Shown one piece after another: positions 44,274-52,339 of a stretch of DNA of 64,000 nucleotides. This DNA is from Bacteroidales bacterium (GTDB lineage: Bacteria > Bacteroidota > Bacteroidia > Bacteroidales > UBA6680). Location: assembly GCA_025210735.1 (NCBI GenBank), contig JAOARD010000067.1, forward strand, positions 1 through 64,000, given 5' to 3'. Below the pieces are notes generated by a model, which saw only the letters and a list, made by a program, of their open reading frames with translations, did not search any database and was not told the DNA's origin. Position 1 is the stretch's first letter, and every line of letters starts with the position of its first letter. The translations under genes were made by a program, and so were the position numbers.

Positions 44274-44534
44274 TTACATTAAAAGACCTTCGTCACTATC
44301 AGATGGAGCTTTCATTGTTTGATGTCCCTCATCGCTATCTGAAGGATACTTGTGTGTAACAGTCTCATCACCATCAGATGGGTACTTGTGTGTTACGTTC
44401 TCATCGTCATCAGAAGGAGCTTTCATAGTCTGATCAAAATCTTTAATCTTAGTAGTAAGATCAATACCTCCTTTTACTCTGTCCTCTTCTTTAATCTGGT
44501 TCTCCAGAAACTTTGCGAAAAATGGCTTTTTCAT
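44274..44534 (-). CDS. Microviridin-type graspetide precursor with four cores
   Basis: 86 residues. The leader has KKPFFAKFLENQ (residues 2-13), the recognition helix for microviridin ATP-grasp ligases (PFFARFL). Four cores follow: TMKAPSDDDE (36-45), THKYPSDGDE (48-57), THKYPSDSDE (60-69) and TMKAPSDSDE (73-82), with spacers NV, TV and GHQ. Microviridins use TxKxPSDx(D/E)(D/E), in which Thr and Ser join acidic residues by esters and Lys by an amide, so each core could become tricyclic. Outer cores have Ala and inner cores Tyr before PSD, an A-B-B-A pattern. No protease or exporter gene adjoins it. Confidence 0.93.
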   Translation of the reverse strand: MKKPFFAKFLENQIKEEDRVKGGIDLTTKIKDFDQTMKAPSDDDENVTHKYPSDGDETVTHKYPSDSDEGHQTMKAPSDSDEGLLM

Positions 44535-44632
44535 GTTTGTATAAAATAAAGTGTTTATGCCTACTCTATCCGGTTTTCGGCAACCCCGTTATTTTTTACC
44601 ATAACAGGAATACAACTCTATTTCACGAACGT

Positions 44633-44728
44633 TCAGGGTGTATATTTCATCTGTTTATTTTTTCTTTTAATAGTCAGATGGAACTCCGCATAATATTCAT
44701 TCTCGTGTGTGCAAGAATTCTTTCTCAT
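44633..44728 (-). CDS. Possible 31-residue leader peptide
   Basis: ATG to TGA, 31 codons, ending 98 bases before the precursor ATG. Its first 14 codons align gap-free with the ORF at 42997-43065, and differences are often conservative (Y/H, Q/E, D/E). An upstream ATG seen in the other copy is frameshifted here. This may be a small leader gene, or coding may be an accident of a conserved element. Confidence 0.28.
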   Translation of the reverse strand: MRKNSCTHENEYYAEFHLTIKRKNKQMKYTP

Positions 44729-44749
44729 GCTCGTTTCATATACTAGTTT
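44690..44749 (-). promoter_or_regulatory. Leader element, copy 2 (upstream of precursor)
   Basis: Related to 43018-43072 over about 55 bases. It follows a TATATTTG box on the minus strand (44766-44759), so it would be in the 5' untranslated leader of the precursor transcript. It has an ATTCT/AGAAT stem. The rest of 44767-45446 is very AT-rich, with no supportable gene. Confidence 0.6.
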
Positions 44750-44758
44750 TAAGGCTCC

Positions 44759-44785
44759 CAAATATATTATTTTTTTGTGTAAACA
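44759..44785 (-). promoter_or_regulatory. Candidate promoter of the graspetide precursor
   Basis: TATATTTG (44766-44759) matches the -7 consensus on the minus strand. A TTG (44785-44783) lies 16 bases upstream, shorter than the usual 19-21. Confidence 0.5.
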
Positions 44786-45446
44786 ATACTATATGGTCAT
44801 AAATAATCATACGTTTCTTAAAATCATTTATTCACATAATATCAACAATCACGAGGTCAACTAATTAATAAAACACAAACCATCTGCAATAGATTTATAC
44901 CTACAACAACATATAAATAGATTTAAAAAACAACACATAAAAAACACAGTTTAAATCTATCTCAATAGCTGGTTTAATAGCCATTACAGTATTTAAATCA
45001 GTAACAAAACACAACCAGTATGTATCTTGTAATCAAATAGCAAATACATTCGCTAATAAATTCTCGAAATTCAATACCAACCCTCGCAACTGCTGATATT
45101 TTGATAATTAACCAGATACTATCTAAACAAAACTATAAAAGCTGTATTGATAAATCTGATAAAACATTACTTACAAATTTTATAACATCCGCTACCAAAT
45201 AGTAAATATTATCAGTTTTGTAATATGTTTGCCTTTTTTGATAAAAACAAACCGTTATGGTTTAAAACACCATTAAACAAAATTCAAATATTATCTTAAA
45301 ACAATTTATATCACCATTTAAGTATACATTATATGTTATTCAGCTATAAGAAAATACAATGCAATTGCCATTATCAATAAACAATACTAACTTTAGCAAT
45401 AATTCACTAATAACTGTATAAATATATCAGATCAGCGCACATAATA

Positions 45447-46025
45447 ATGACAGAAGCACTACATAATTATATTAATAGCATAATTCAACTATCAGACCAG
45501 GAGAGCAGAGAACTGAATGATATTATCACTGAAAAGACAATAAAAAAGAGAGGACATATTGCAGAAACAGGTAAAGTATGCTCAAAAGTAATTTTTATAA
45601 ACAGAGGATATTTTAGATTTTATCATTTAAATCATAATGGCGACGAAATAACCAGTGATTTCTACTTTGCACCATGCTTTATTACATCGTATACAAGTTT
45701 TATTACAGGAAAACCATCTATGGTAAATGTGCAGGCAATGACAGATGTTAATGTAATAGAGTTCAACAGAACTGATATATACAAACTATACAATAAATAT
45801 CAGAACATTGAAAGATTAGGACGCAGAATAGCCGAATCAGTAGCTATAACATCTGAAGAACACCTGTTTCTTCTTCTTAACCAAACGGCAAAAACAAGAT
45901 ATATTACTCTGCTTGAAAAATATCCTGATTATGTTAAAACCATTCCTTTGCAGTATATAGCATCATATCTTGGTATTACCAAAGAGACTCTAAGCAGAAT
46001 GCGAAAAAACCTAATCGACACCTGA
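45447..46025 (+). CDS. Crp/Fnr-family transcriptional regulator
   Basis: 192 residues. The N-terminal cyclic-nucleotide-binding-like beta-roll (about 20-120) includes GYFRFYHLNHNGDEITSDFYFAP in parts (GDEITSDF). The C-terminal helix-turn-helix is near the end, with IASYLGITKETLSRMRK. No Cys set for an Fe-S cluster of the FNR type is visible. It sits directly before a promoter with an FNR-like box (46063-46076) and is most likely its regulator. The signal sensed is unknown. Confidence 0.88.
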   Translation: MTEALHNYINSIIQLSDQESRELNDIITEKTIKKRGHIAETGKVCSKVIFINRGYFRFYHLNHNGDEITSDFYFAPCFITSYTSFITGKPSMVNVQAMTDVNVIEFNRTDIYKLYNKYQNIERLGRRIAESVAITSEEHLFLLLNQTAKTRYITLLEKYPDYVKTIPLQYIASYLGITKETLSRMRKNLIDT

Positions 46026-46062
46026 AACATGAGTTCCTGATTTCTCTCTCAAGTTTGTTTTT

Positions 46063-46076
46063 TTGACAATTGTCAA
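46063..46076. promoter_or_regulatory. FNR-like box
   Basis: TTGACAATTGTCAA is a perfect 14-base palindrome of the form TTGAC-N4-GTCAA, close to the FNR/CRP-type TTGAT-N4-ATCAA. It is about 43 bases before the start expected from the TACTTTG box at 46100-46106, the classic class II activator distance. A second palindrome GAGATC-T-GATCTC lies at 46084-46096. Confidence 0.65.
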
Positions 46077-46099
46077 TAGAATTGAGATCTGATCTCTTC

Positions 46100-46106
46100 T
46101 ACTTTG
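46100..46106 (+). promoter_or_regulatory. -7 box for the 46.1-47.4 kb operon
   Basis: TACTTTG is near TAnnTTTG and lies 32 bases before the ATG at 46138. Confidence 0.45.
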
Positions 46107-46137
46107 TATTGTAGTAACAGTAAAACAAAGTATTATA

Positions 46138-46860
46138 ATGAAAATGATCAGATTTAAACTGGCACTTATAGCATTAGTAGTTATGCTTGGTGCATGCAAA
46201 AAAGATGAACTGAATTATACAAGTGGCGATATAGAGGTATCTGTAAAAACAGGCAAAAACTGGTTACATAATTTCCCTCTGTTTCTGGGTTTTAACAAAA
46301 AGAATCCGCCGCAATTTGCAATATGGATTGAAGATAGTCAGGGTAATTATATTACAACCATATTTGCGACATACAAAATTGCTACCGAAGGGTGGATATC
46401 TAATAACGATAACAGACGCAAAGAGTCATTACCACATTGGTGTTATAAAAGAGGTATAACATATAATGATGGCCTTATGTTGCCAACAAAAAACACTCCT
46501 CTTACAGATGGTATAACCGGAGCAACACCAAAGTCAGATAGTAAGTTTAAGGTAAAAACTGACAACCTTAAAAAACCATTCATAATAAAAGCCGAATTTA
46601 ACCACTCAACAGACTTTAACAACCACTATCCTAAAGATGCAAAAAAAGGCGATAACAACTACTCCGGCGGTAAAGAGGGTAGCGGACAACCAGCAGTTGT
46701 TTACTCAGCTACTATAAATGAGAAAACAACATCGGTAATAATGCAGTTTATAGGGCACAGCAGTCCCGATGGCTCAAATGGCAAACTATATTACGATACA
46801 AACAACATTACATCAGCAAAAACTATAGTAGAGAATATTGTTGTAACAGTAAAACATTAA
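46138..46860 (+). CDS. Lipoprotein, DUF2271-like
   Basis: 240 residues. LVVMLGAC (C20) is the lipobox. FAIWIEDSQGNYITTIFATYK and DGITGATPKSDSKF recall the DUF2271 family of predicted periplasmic proteins (often with AVWIED and GATRKPG), which is a guess by eye. The last part (VYSATINEKTTSVIMQFIGHSSPDGSNG) looks beta-rich. It is followed 6 bases later by an outer-membrane barrel gene, and together they form an operon behind the FNR-like box. Confidence 0.6.
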   Translation: MKMIRFKLALIALVVMLGACKKDELNYTSGDIEVSVKTGKNWLHNFPLFLGFNKKNPPQFAIWIEDSQGNYITTIFATYKIATEGWISNNDNRRKESLPHWCYKRGITYNDGLMLPTKNTPLTDGITGATPKSDSKFKVKTDNLKKPFIIKAEFNHSTDFNNHYPKDAKKGDNNYSGGKEGSGQPAVVYSATINEKTTSVIMQFIGHSSPDGSNGKLYYDTNNITSAKTIVENIVVTVKH

Positions 46861-46866
46861 CCAAAT

Positions 46867-47388
46867 ATGAATAGAATATTATACATATCACTAATGATAA
46901 TTGCATCTGTATTAGCTGTAAACGGACAGCGGAAAAACACTATTGTTTTTCAATTATCAACCAATCAGGTAGAGATAGACTATCAGCGCAAACTGTTTAC
47001 CCCTAATACATGGGGAGAGATATATTTTGGGCTAGGGAATCAGGATATTACAAATAGTTTAAACGATATTGTAGCGGGATTACGTGCTGGAACAGGTATT
47101 ATATCAAAAGGTAAAAACAGGTTAGATGTAAATATTGACTTTGGTATATATATGCCAAACAATAGTTACTATAATGCTTCTGCACCAACATTGGCTGCCG
47201 GATTACGTTACAACAGGTTCTTTGGCAAAACAAGAAAACACAGCATAGTTGTTAGTGCAGGATATAGATATGGTAAACGAAGCTATAAACAGAAATATAA
47301 ATCAGAAATTATTACTATAGAGCATGTTGGTGAATTTAAAATATCACCTCTATATATCTCTATCGGTTACGGATTCAGTTTTAATTAA
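46867..47388 (+). CDS. Small outer-membrane beta-barrel protein
   Basis: 173 residues with a signal peptide (LYISLMIIASVLAVNGQ). Beta strands alternate to the C-terminus, which ends in GYGFSFN. That favours an outer-membrane barrel of about eight strands, or an outer-membrane protein-like fold. There is no recognisable family. Co-transcribed with the DUF2271-like lipoprotein, which may work with it at the surface. Confidence 0.65.
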   Translation: MNRILYISLMIIASVLAVNGQRKNTIVFQLSTNQVEIDYQRKLFTPNTWGEIYFGLGNQDITNSLNDIVAGLRAGTGIISKGKNRLDVNIDFGIYMPNNSYYNASAPTLAAGLRYNRFFGKTRKHSIVVSAGYRYGKRSYKQKYKSEIITIEHVGEFKISPLYISIGYGFSFN

Positions 47389-47589
47389 AATTTATTTCAT
47401 CTGTTATATAACTGATAAAGAAAGTAGTGCAATACAAAACCAGCCATTGCACTACTCTATTACCCATCTAGTCTGCAACACCTGCCAATTATATTCGTCT
47501 TTAATTATTAAACATGGTTACACTCAATGTAACATAATTGTAATATCCGCAATTAGTTAAATCAATTACTGACAAAAAAACATACCAGC

Positions 47590-48723
47590 ATGATTAAAAA
47601 TCTACTATCACTAATTGCCATTGTAGCAATTACCCTATCGTGTAAAACCGAGAAAAAAATAGAAGAGCCAAGAATAATCATCGACTATAGTATTGGCATA
47701 AACTATGTTACACATCTGTACACATTGGCAGGAATAGGATTTCATGACAAAGAATATTGTGAACAGTTTGCAAATACAGTTAAGAAACGCGATCTGGATA
47801 TACTCAGAAAAAATGCAGAACATATGAAGTTCGGACAAGGAGCAAATGGGCAGTTTACATCATTACTTTTCTTTATTCCGGCATATGCAAACCTTAAAAC
47901 AAAAAGCGAATACAAACAATATTTTATGAATATTGAACTTGCTGTAAAAAACAGAAACCTTGCTCCGCTATACAGATACATCCCAATGAATCAGAAAAAG
48001 ATGTATAAACAAAGGTTTACTATGACTGATAAAGACTGGAGAAAAGAGATGGCTGCACTCAGACAGTTTGAAGAGATAGCCCATGTGTATATTGATAATA
48101 TAGATGGTTATCTGGAAAATGTATATCCTAAAATAGAGTCGGAGTTAGAAGATAGATCAGAGCACCTGACAAAGCTTATGGGTACAAACACAGTTATGGC
48201 CGACTGGCAACATGCAACAAAACTCAAATGGAATTATGGCAACTATAAATATCTGCTATTCAGAGCAGGAAAAGATGGTCCCTCTTTTAATAACCTGTCT
48301 GAGAATATGAACTCTCTATATTACAATATGGACGATACTTACACTATTGATATGTTTAGTCATGAGTTCGGAATATTCCTGATGTTTGACTCAATTATAC
48401 CCAAAGCATACAAAGAGATGGAAAAAAAATATCCGGCATACAATAATGACATTACCCTTGGACGAGTAAACCGGATGGCCTTTGAGATGTTGGCCGTTTA
48501 CTATAACTGTAAAATACAAAGAAAAAAGACAACTGATTACTACAATTTTACCCACTCAGATCCGGTAGCATTCTTTGAGATATATGAGACCCTTTACAAA
48601 TCAGGAATAACTGTACCAAAAGATATGTATGTAAAAGCTGTTGATGAATATATGAAACCAAAAAACGGATACTGGAACAACGGTGTAAAAGAGAGATACA
48701 AACAATTAACAAAAAACGCATAG
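47590..48723 (+). CDS. Lipoprotein of unknown function
   Basis: 377 residues. AITLSC (C18) is the lipobox. The mature part is mostly helical and holds DMFSHEFGIFLMFDSI (about 256-271), which resembles a peptidase helix but lacks the second His of HExxH, so it is not likely an active zinc peptidase. The rest shows no family known to me. Placed after the barrel gene with a 200-base gap, so it may be transcribed separately. Confidence 0.6.
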   Translation: MIKNLLSLIAIVAITLSCKTEKKIEEPRIIIDYSIGINYVTHLYTLAGIGFHDKEYCEQFANTVKKRDLDILRKNAEHMKFGQGANGQFTSLLFFIPAYANLKTKSEYKQYFMNIELAVKNRNLAPLYRYIPMNQKKMYKQRFTMTDKDWRKEMAALRQFEEIAHVYIDNIDGYLENVYPKIESELEDRSEHLTKLMGTNTVMADWQHATKLKWNYGNYKYLLFRAGKDGPSFNNLSENMNSLYYNMDDTYTIDMFSHEFGIFLMFDSIIPKAYKEMEKKYPAYNNDITLGRVNRMAFEMLAVYYNCKIQRKKTTDYYNFTHSDPVAFFEIYETLYKSGITVPKDMYVKAVDEYMKPKNGYWNNGVKERYKQLTKNA

Positions 48724-48953
48724 GGTAATAAACTTCTCTCTTATATCATGATAAAATATAAATGTATGCGGGTAAATTTATCTGTTTGCCTGCATACAAC
48801 AACATATTATTCAATATCAGACAAACAACCAAGCTTACAAATGTATCAGCACACTATCTTTTAACAGAAAGATGACAACTGTTTTGTTGTCGAATGCATC
48901 TATATTTATCAACCTAATAACCTAAACACTCGGATATCCACCCTTAAGGAGTA

Positions 48954-49079
48954 ACCTTCAGTCTTTTTATCCTGAGTATCCATCTAAAATAAAAGACTTT
49001 CAGTTTTTCTGCTCCAACCATACATCTGAAATAAAAAACCTACAATCTTTTTGCTCAGAATATCAACATATAAGAATAT
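48954..49079. repeat. Three imperfect 42-base tandem repeats
   Basis: Units start at 48954, 48996 and 49038 with a strict 42-base period. Each begins ACCTTCAG, ACTTTCAG or ACCTACAA, then a T-run and TGCTC-like (TATCC in unit 1) and CATCTAAAATAAAA. They lie in the 440-base gap 48724-49162, which has no gene. The last unit is more diverged. Confidence 0.65.
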
Positions 49080-49162
49080 ACTTAGAAACTTTTTATATTT
49101 ACTGACATAATGTTGTCACTAACCCTTATTATTTTTGAGTAACAGTTAAATTAAACAAGAAT

Positions 49163-49939
49163 ATGGAAAAGATAATATCGCTTGACAGATCTAATATTGA
49201 TAACGAACATATATGCTGTGCAATATCTGACAAGAAGTGTAAAGATAGTTACGAACTAAAAAAAGATTGGCTCAGACGTGAGTTCGATAACGGATATGTA
49301 TTCAGACGTATAGATGCAAGAGCCAAGGTGTTTATAGAGTATGTACCTGCAGAAAAAGGGTGGGTACCTATTGATGCTCCAAACTATCTGCTTATTAACT
49401 GTTTCTGGGTATCGGGCAGATACAAAGGTAATGGTTATGGTAAAGAGCTGTTAAAACTGGCTATTGACGATGCTAAACAGCAAGGTAAAGATGGTCTTGT
49501 AACTGTTGCAGGTGTTAAGAAGTTTCACTTTATGAGTGATACTAAATGGTTGTTAAAACAGGGGTTCGAGATTATAGAGAAATTACAGTCAGGGTTCTGT
49601 CTGCTTGTAAAAAAGATAAACCCGGATGCCAAAAATCCTGCTTTCAGAGATAGTGTTATAAGTGGCGAATGTGAAAACAAAAAAGGTCTGGTTGTATATT
49701 ATACTAACCGATGCCCATTCTCAGAGTATCATGTAACAACATCGTTAAAAGAGACGGCAGCAAACAGAAAATTACCACTTGAAGTAATAAAACTGGATAC
49801 ATTAGATAAGGCACAATCAGCACCATCACCAGCTACAATATTTAGTCTGTTTTATAATGGAAAATTTGTTACCACAGACATCAGCATATGTTTAGATAGC
49901 AGATTTGATAAGTTACTTGAGAAAGGTGTTAAGGGATAA
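49163..49939 (+). CDS. GNAT acetyltransferase with YoaP-like domain
   Basis: 258 residues. A GNAT fold with the acetyl-CoA loop RYKGNGYGKELL (about 93-104) covers the first 150. The last 100 form a YoaP-like domain, with YYTNRCPFSEYHV and TLDKAQSAPSPATIFSLFYNGKF as two recognisable parts. Such fused proteins are of unknown substrate. It is far from, and on the opposite strand to, the graspetide genes, so I do not assign it the MdnD acetyltransferase role. Confidence 0.82.
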   Translation: MEKIISLDRSNIDNEHICCAISDKKCKDSYELKKDWLRREFDNGYVFRRIDARAKVFIEYVPAEKGWVPIDAPNYLLINCFWVSGRYKGNGYGKELLKLAIDDAKQQGKDGLVTVAGVKKFHFMSDTKWLLKQGFEIIEKLQSGFCLLVKKINPDAKNPAFRDSVISGECENKKGLVVYYTNRCPFSEYHVTTSLKETAANRKLPLEVIKLDTLDKAQSAPSPATIFSLFYNGKFVTTDISICLDSRFDKLLEKGVKG

Positions 49940-49981
49940 TGTTTGTTTAAGAACCCTGAGGAAGTTTTAGTATATCAGTAG

Positions 49982-50059
49982 TTGCGACGTTGCATTCAAT
50001 ACTACCAGTTCTGACGTTGCATGTAATACCTGTGGCGACGTTGCACGCAACGTCGATAC
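49982..50059. repeat. GACGTTGCA repeat element with palindrome
   Basis: Three copies of GACGTTGCA, two followed by TTCAATAC or TGTAATAC, lie about 26 bases apart. The third is part of the near-perfect palindrome CGACGTTGCACGCAACGTCG (two-base centre). It is GC-rich in AT-rich DNA. Similar GACGTTGCATGCAACGTC elements are seen in many Bacteroidota genomes, to my memory. Confidence 0.65.
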
Positions 50060-50120
50060 GAAACAACCTTCAAATTGACTTTAGAAATAAGTTAATATCA
50101 ATATCCTATAAATTAAGTCT

Positions 50121-50128
50121 TACTTTTG
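50121..50128 (+). promoter_or_regulatory. Candidate -7 box before small accessory genes
   Basis: TACTTTTG matches TAnnTTTG and lies 14 bases before the ATG at 50142. Confidence 0.4.
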
Positions 50129-50141
50129 TTTACTTAAAAAC

Positions 50142-50633
50142 ATGAACGATCCTAAAAAAATCATTGAAGAGCTAATTATTATACTTTTAGGAATTAGATT
50201 AAACCTGTTTGAATCAAACGATATAGTAGCTTATGCGGATAAGATAATTTGCGAAACAGAAAATCCTGACTATTTATTTATTGACCTTTCATTATCATCA
50301 AAAGATAAGACTAAACTAACAGATCACTTACAAGCCTTTATTGATGCAAACAAAAATGATACAGATCAATACAAAATGCTAAGTACAATTAGAATTCTTA
50401 AAGAGGAAAATATACTTAATCTTAGAGGAGTAATGATGCTAATGTACAAATTGAATGAAAAATTTAACCTTCAGGCATTTGAAGAAAACGAGATATACAG
50501 ATTAGATGGTCAATATCATTTAGTATCTGACAATTACGTAAAACAAACAATAGAGGAGGTAGATACAGAAATATCAAATTTTCTGAATAACTACCAAAAA
50601 GAGTCAGAAATACTAAATATACTAAGTTACTGA
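50142..50633 (+). CDS. Small soluble protein of unknown function
   Basis: 163 residues, helical, no signal peptide, ATG start. I do not recognise it. EENEIYRLDGQYHLVSDNYVKQ is the only polar central segment. It is the first of a run of small accessory genes on one strand (50.1-52.8 kb). Those genes look like immunity or defence-associated proteins by size and unrelatedness, but no toxin, Rhs or secretion gene is in view. Confidence 0.55.
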   Translation: MNDPKKIIEELIIILLGIRLNLFESNDIVAYADKIICETENPDYLFIDLSLSSKDKTKLTDHLQAFIDANKNDTDQYKMLSTIRILKEENILNLRGVMMLMYKLNEKFNLQAFEENEIYRLDGQYHLVSDNYVKQTIEEVDTEISNFLNNYQKESEILNILSY

Positions 50634-50768
50634 AAGACTAATCCCTGCTACTCAAAAGAGAATAAAATATAAACTATCTCAAAGTTTAATGTTGTAGTCT
50701 ATATTATTTCTGCTTTCTTTGGGTACAAATACTCTAGAATTAAAATCTATAAATAATACAAATTAATT

Positions 50769-51329
50769 ATGACTAAAAAAGATCTGTTTCGTCTGATTAT
50801 AAAAATATTCGGACTCTATTCTGTTATTTCTGTAATATTCTCGACCCTGCCTAGTAATTTCATCTGGACAATAATGGATATTAATTTAGCCGGAATATTA
50901 TGGATAATAGCTACCGTAACTATAATTCTCTCTATGTTCATTTATCTAATATACAAGCCGGATAAAATTATCAGGTTATTCAGGCTCGACAAAGGTTTTG
51001 ATAATGACCATATTGAGTTTCAGAACTTCAATACTGAGAGTATATTAAAGCTTGCTGTTGTTGTTATTGGTGGAATATTATTAATCAAGAACATCCCCTC
51101 TTTCTTAAGCCACGCGCTGTTTGCTTTTAAATCGTCTGTTCAATCCGATATAACTAATGTTTTTTCAGATCAAAGTACTCCAACAGATTACACATACCTA
51201 ATAGTAAGCTTATTAAATATTGTATTAGGGTATCTTATGATAACGAATTATACATATATAAGCCGTATTCTGAAAAAGAAAGATGATAAGAACCAGAGCA
51301 AAAACACATTAAATAGTAGTGAAGAGTAG
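50769..51329 (+). CDS. Small membrane protein of unknown function
   Basis: 186 residues with four likely membrane segments: about 13-30, 37-62, 93-112 and 147-168. It ends with a charged tail KKKDDKNQSKNTL. The next ORF overlaps its stop by 11 bases (GTG start at 51319), so the two are coupled. No family known to me. Confidence 0.6.
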   Translation: MTKKDLFRLIIKIFGLYSVISVIFSTLPSNFIWTIMDINLAGILWIIATVTIILSMFIYLIYKPDKIIRLFRLDKGFDNDHIEFQNFNTESILKLAVVVIGGILLIKNIPSFLSHALFAFKSSVQSDITNVFSDQSTPTDYTYLIVSLLNIVLGYLMITNYTYISRILKKKDDKNQSKNTLNSSEE

Positions 51330-51810
51330 TCTGATATACCTTAAATCAATTATTGGCTCTGCAATTACAGAAGCAATACAAGAGTTATACTTTTTCGATG
51401 GCAGATTGGACAATGAATCGATGGGTATGCTGAAAATTACATTGGCAAATAATCGTGAATTCACCTTTAGTTGTGCAGATGATGCTGATTCATTGGTTAT
51501 AAGAGAGGGCGGTTTCTCAAATAAATCTGCTTTTGAAAAGGATTTTGACAATAATGTTTTTAAGTGGACAGAACAAAGCTTTATTAGCAGTAATCGGCTT
51601 AACAGTTTTGGAGTTGTAACAAGATGTTATGCAGAGTTGCTGTCATCAGGTAATAGAATGATACTAAGCGGATGCAGAATCGTTTTTGAAAGTCAGGATT
51701 ACTTATCTGTATGGACAACAGAGTCTGATAACATATTCTACTCTGTAAATACAGAACCTCCATATTATCAAAAAGATGAATTAAAGATTAAACTTGTTGA
51801 TATAACTTAA
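51319..51810 (+). CDS. Small protein of unknown function (immunity-like)
   Basis: 163 residues from a GTG that overlaps the upstream stop by 11 bases; no early ATG exists. The sequence alternates strands and turns (YFFDGRLDNESMGMLKITLANNREFTFSCADDADSLVIRE in pieces), like the small beta-rich immunity proteins. It is coupled to a membrane protein. Function unknown. Confidence 0.5.
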   Translation: MKSSLIYLKSIIGSAITEAIQELYFFDGRLDNESMGMLKITLANNREFTFSCADDADSLVIREGGFSNKSAFEKDFDNNVFKWTEQSFISSNRLNSFGVVTRCYAELLSSGNRMILSGCRIVFESQDYLSVWTTESDNIFYSVNTEPPYYQKDELKIKLVDIT

Positions 51811-51835
51811 AAACAACTATAAACAGATAACACAT

Positions 51836-52321
51836 ATGGGATTATTCACAAAGTTGTTCAAAAAAGAACCAGAACAAAAAAGGTTCGATAATGATGATCT
51901 TAGGGCTCTGCTAAACTCATCAAATATTACAAAGCAGGGAGTACCTGAAGGATTCTACACAAAACTATTCAAGTTATATACAGATAATGTATTTGATAAA
52001 CAGAATGAAGATCATAATATTGCTCTTAAACAATTCATATCTCAGATAGATGAGTTATCTGTAATATACAACAACATAATAAGTTCCGGTTTTGATAAAG
52101 AGTTACTTGACAAGTTTCTTAAAAGATTTATTGAGTTAACATCTGCTGAGTACAAATTACTTGTAATAAAACAGATGATGTGTTCTTATTGGTATCAGTT
52201 AATAAGGAAAAACAGAACAGAGATTGAGAATACCAGAGACAAAGATTTAATACTATTATTCGATGAGTTTCATGCAAAATACAGAAGCTATGTAGATGAA
52301 ATTATGTTTCCTAAACATTAG
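51836..52321 (+). CDS. Small helical protein of unknown function
   Basis: 161 residues, strongly helical, starting GLFTKLFKKEPEQKRF. There is no signal peptide or motif that I recognise. It is 25 bases from the gene upstream and 18 from the one downstream, so it is in the same transcript. Confidence 0.55.
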   Translation: MGLFTKLFKKEPEQKRFDNDDLRALLNSSNITKQGVPEGFYTKLFKLYTDNVFDKQNEDHNIALKQFISQIDELSVIYNNIISSGFDKELLDKFLKRFIELTSAEYKLLVIKQMMCSYWYQLIRKNRTEIENTRDKDLILLFDEFHAKYRSYVDEIMFPKH

Positions 52322-52339
52322 GATAATTATAAAGATAGA

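Noticed and set aside
47590..48723. Zinc peptidase in the lipoprotein at 47.6 kb
   Set aside because: The HEFGIF segment lacks the second His of HExxH and any later ligand.
48954..49079. CRISPR array
   Set aside because: The 42-base units are contiguous, with no spacers, and diverge from one another.
49163..49939. GNAT gene as the acetyltransferase (MdnD) of the graspetide cluster
   Set aside because: It lies 4.6 kb away on the opposite strand, beyond a Crp/Fnr regulator, and carries a YoaP-like domain, which microviridin acetyltransferases do not.
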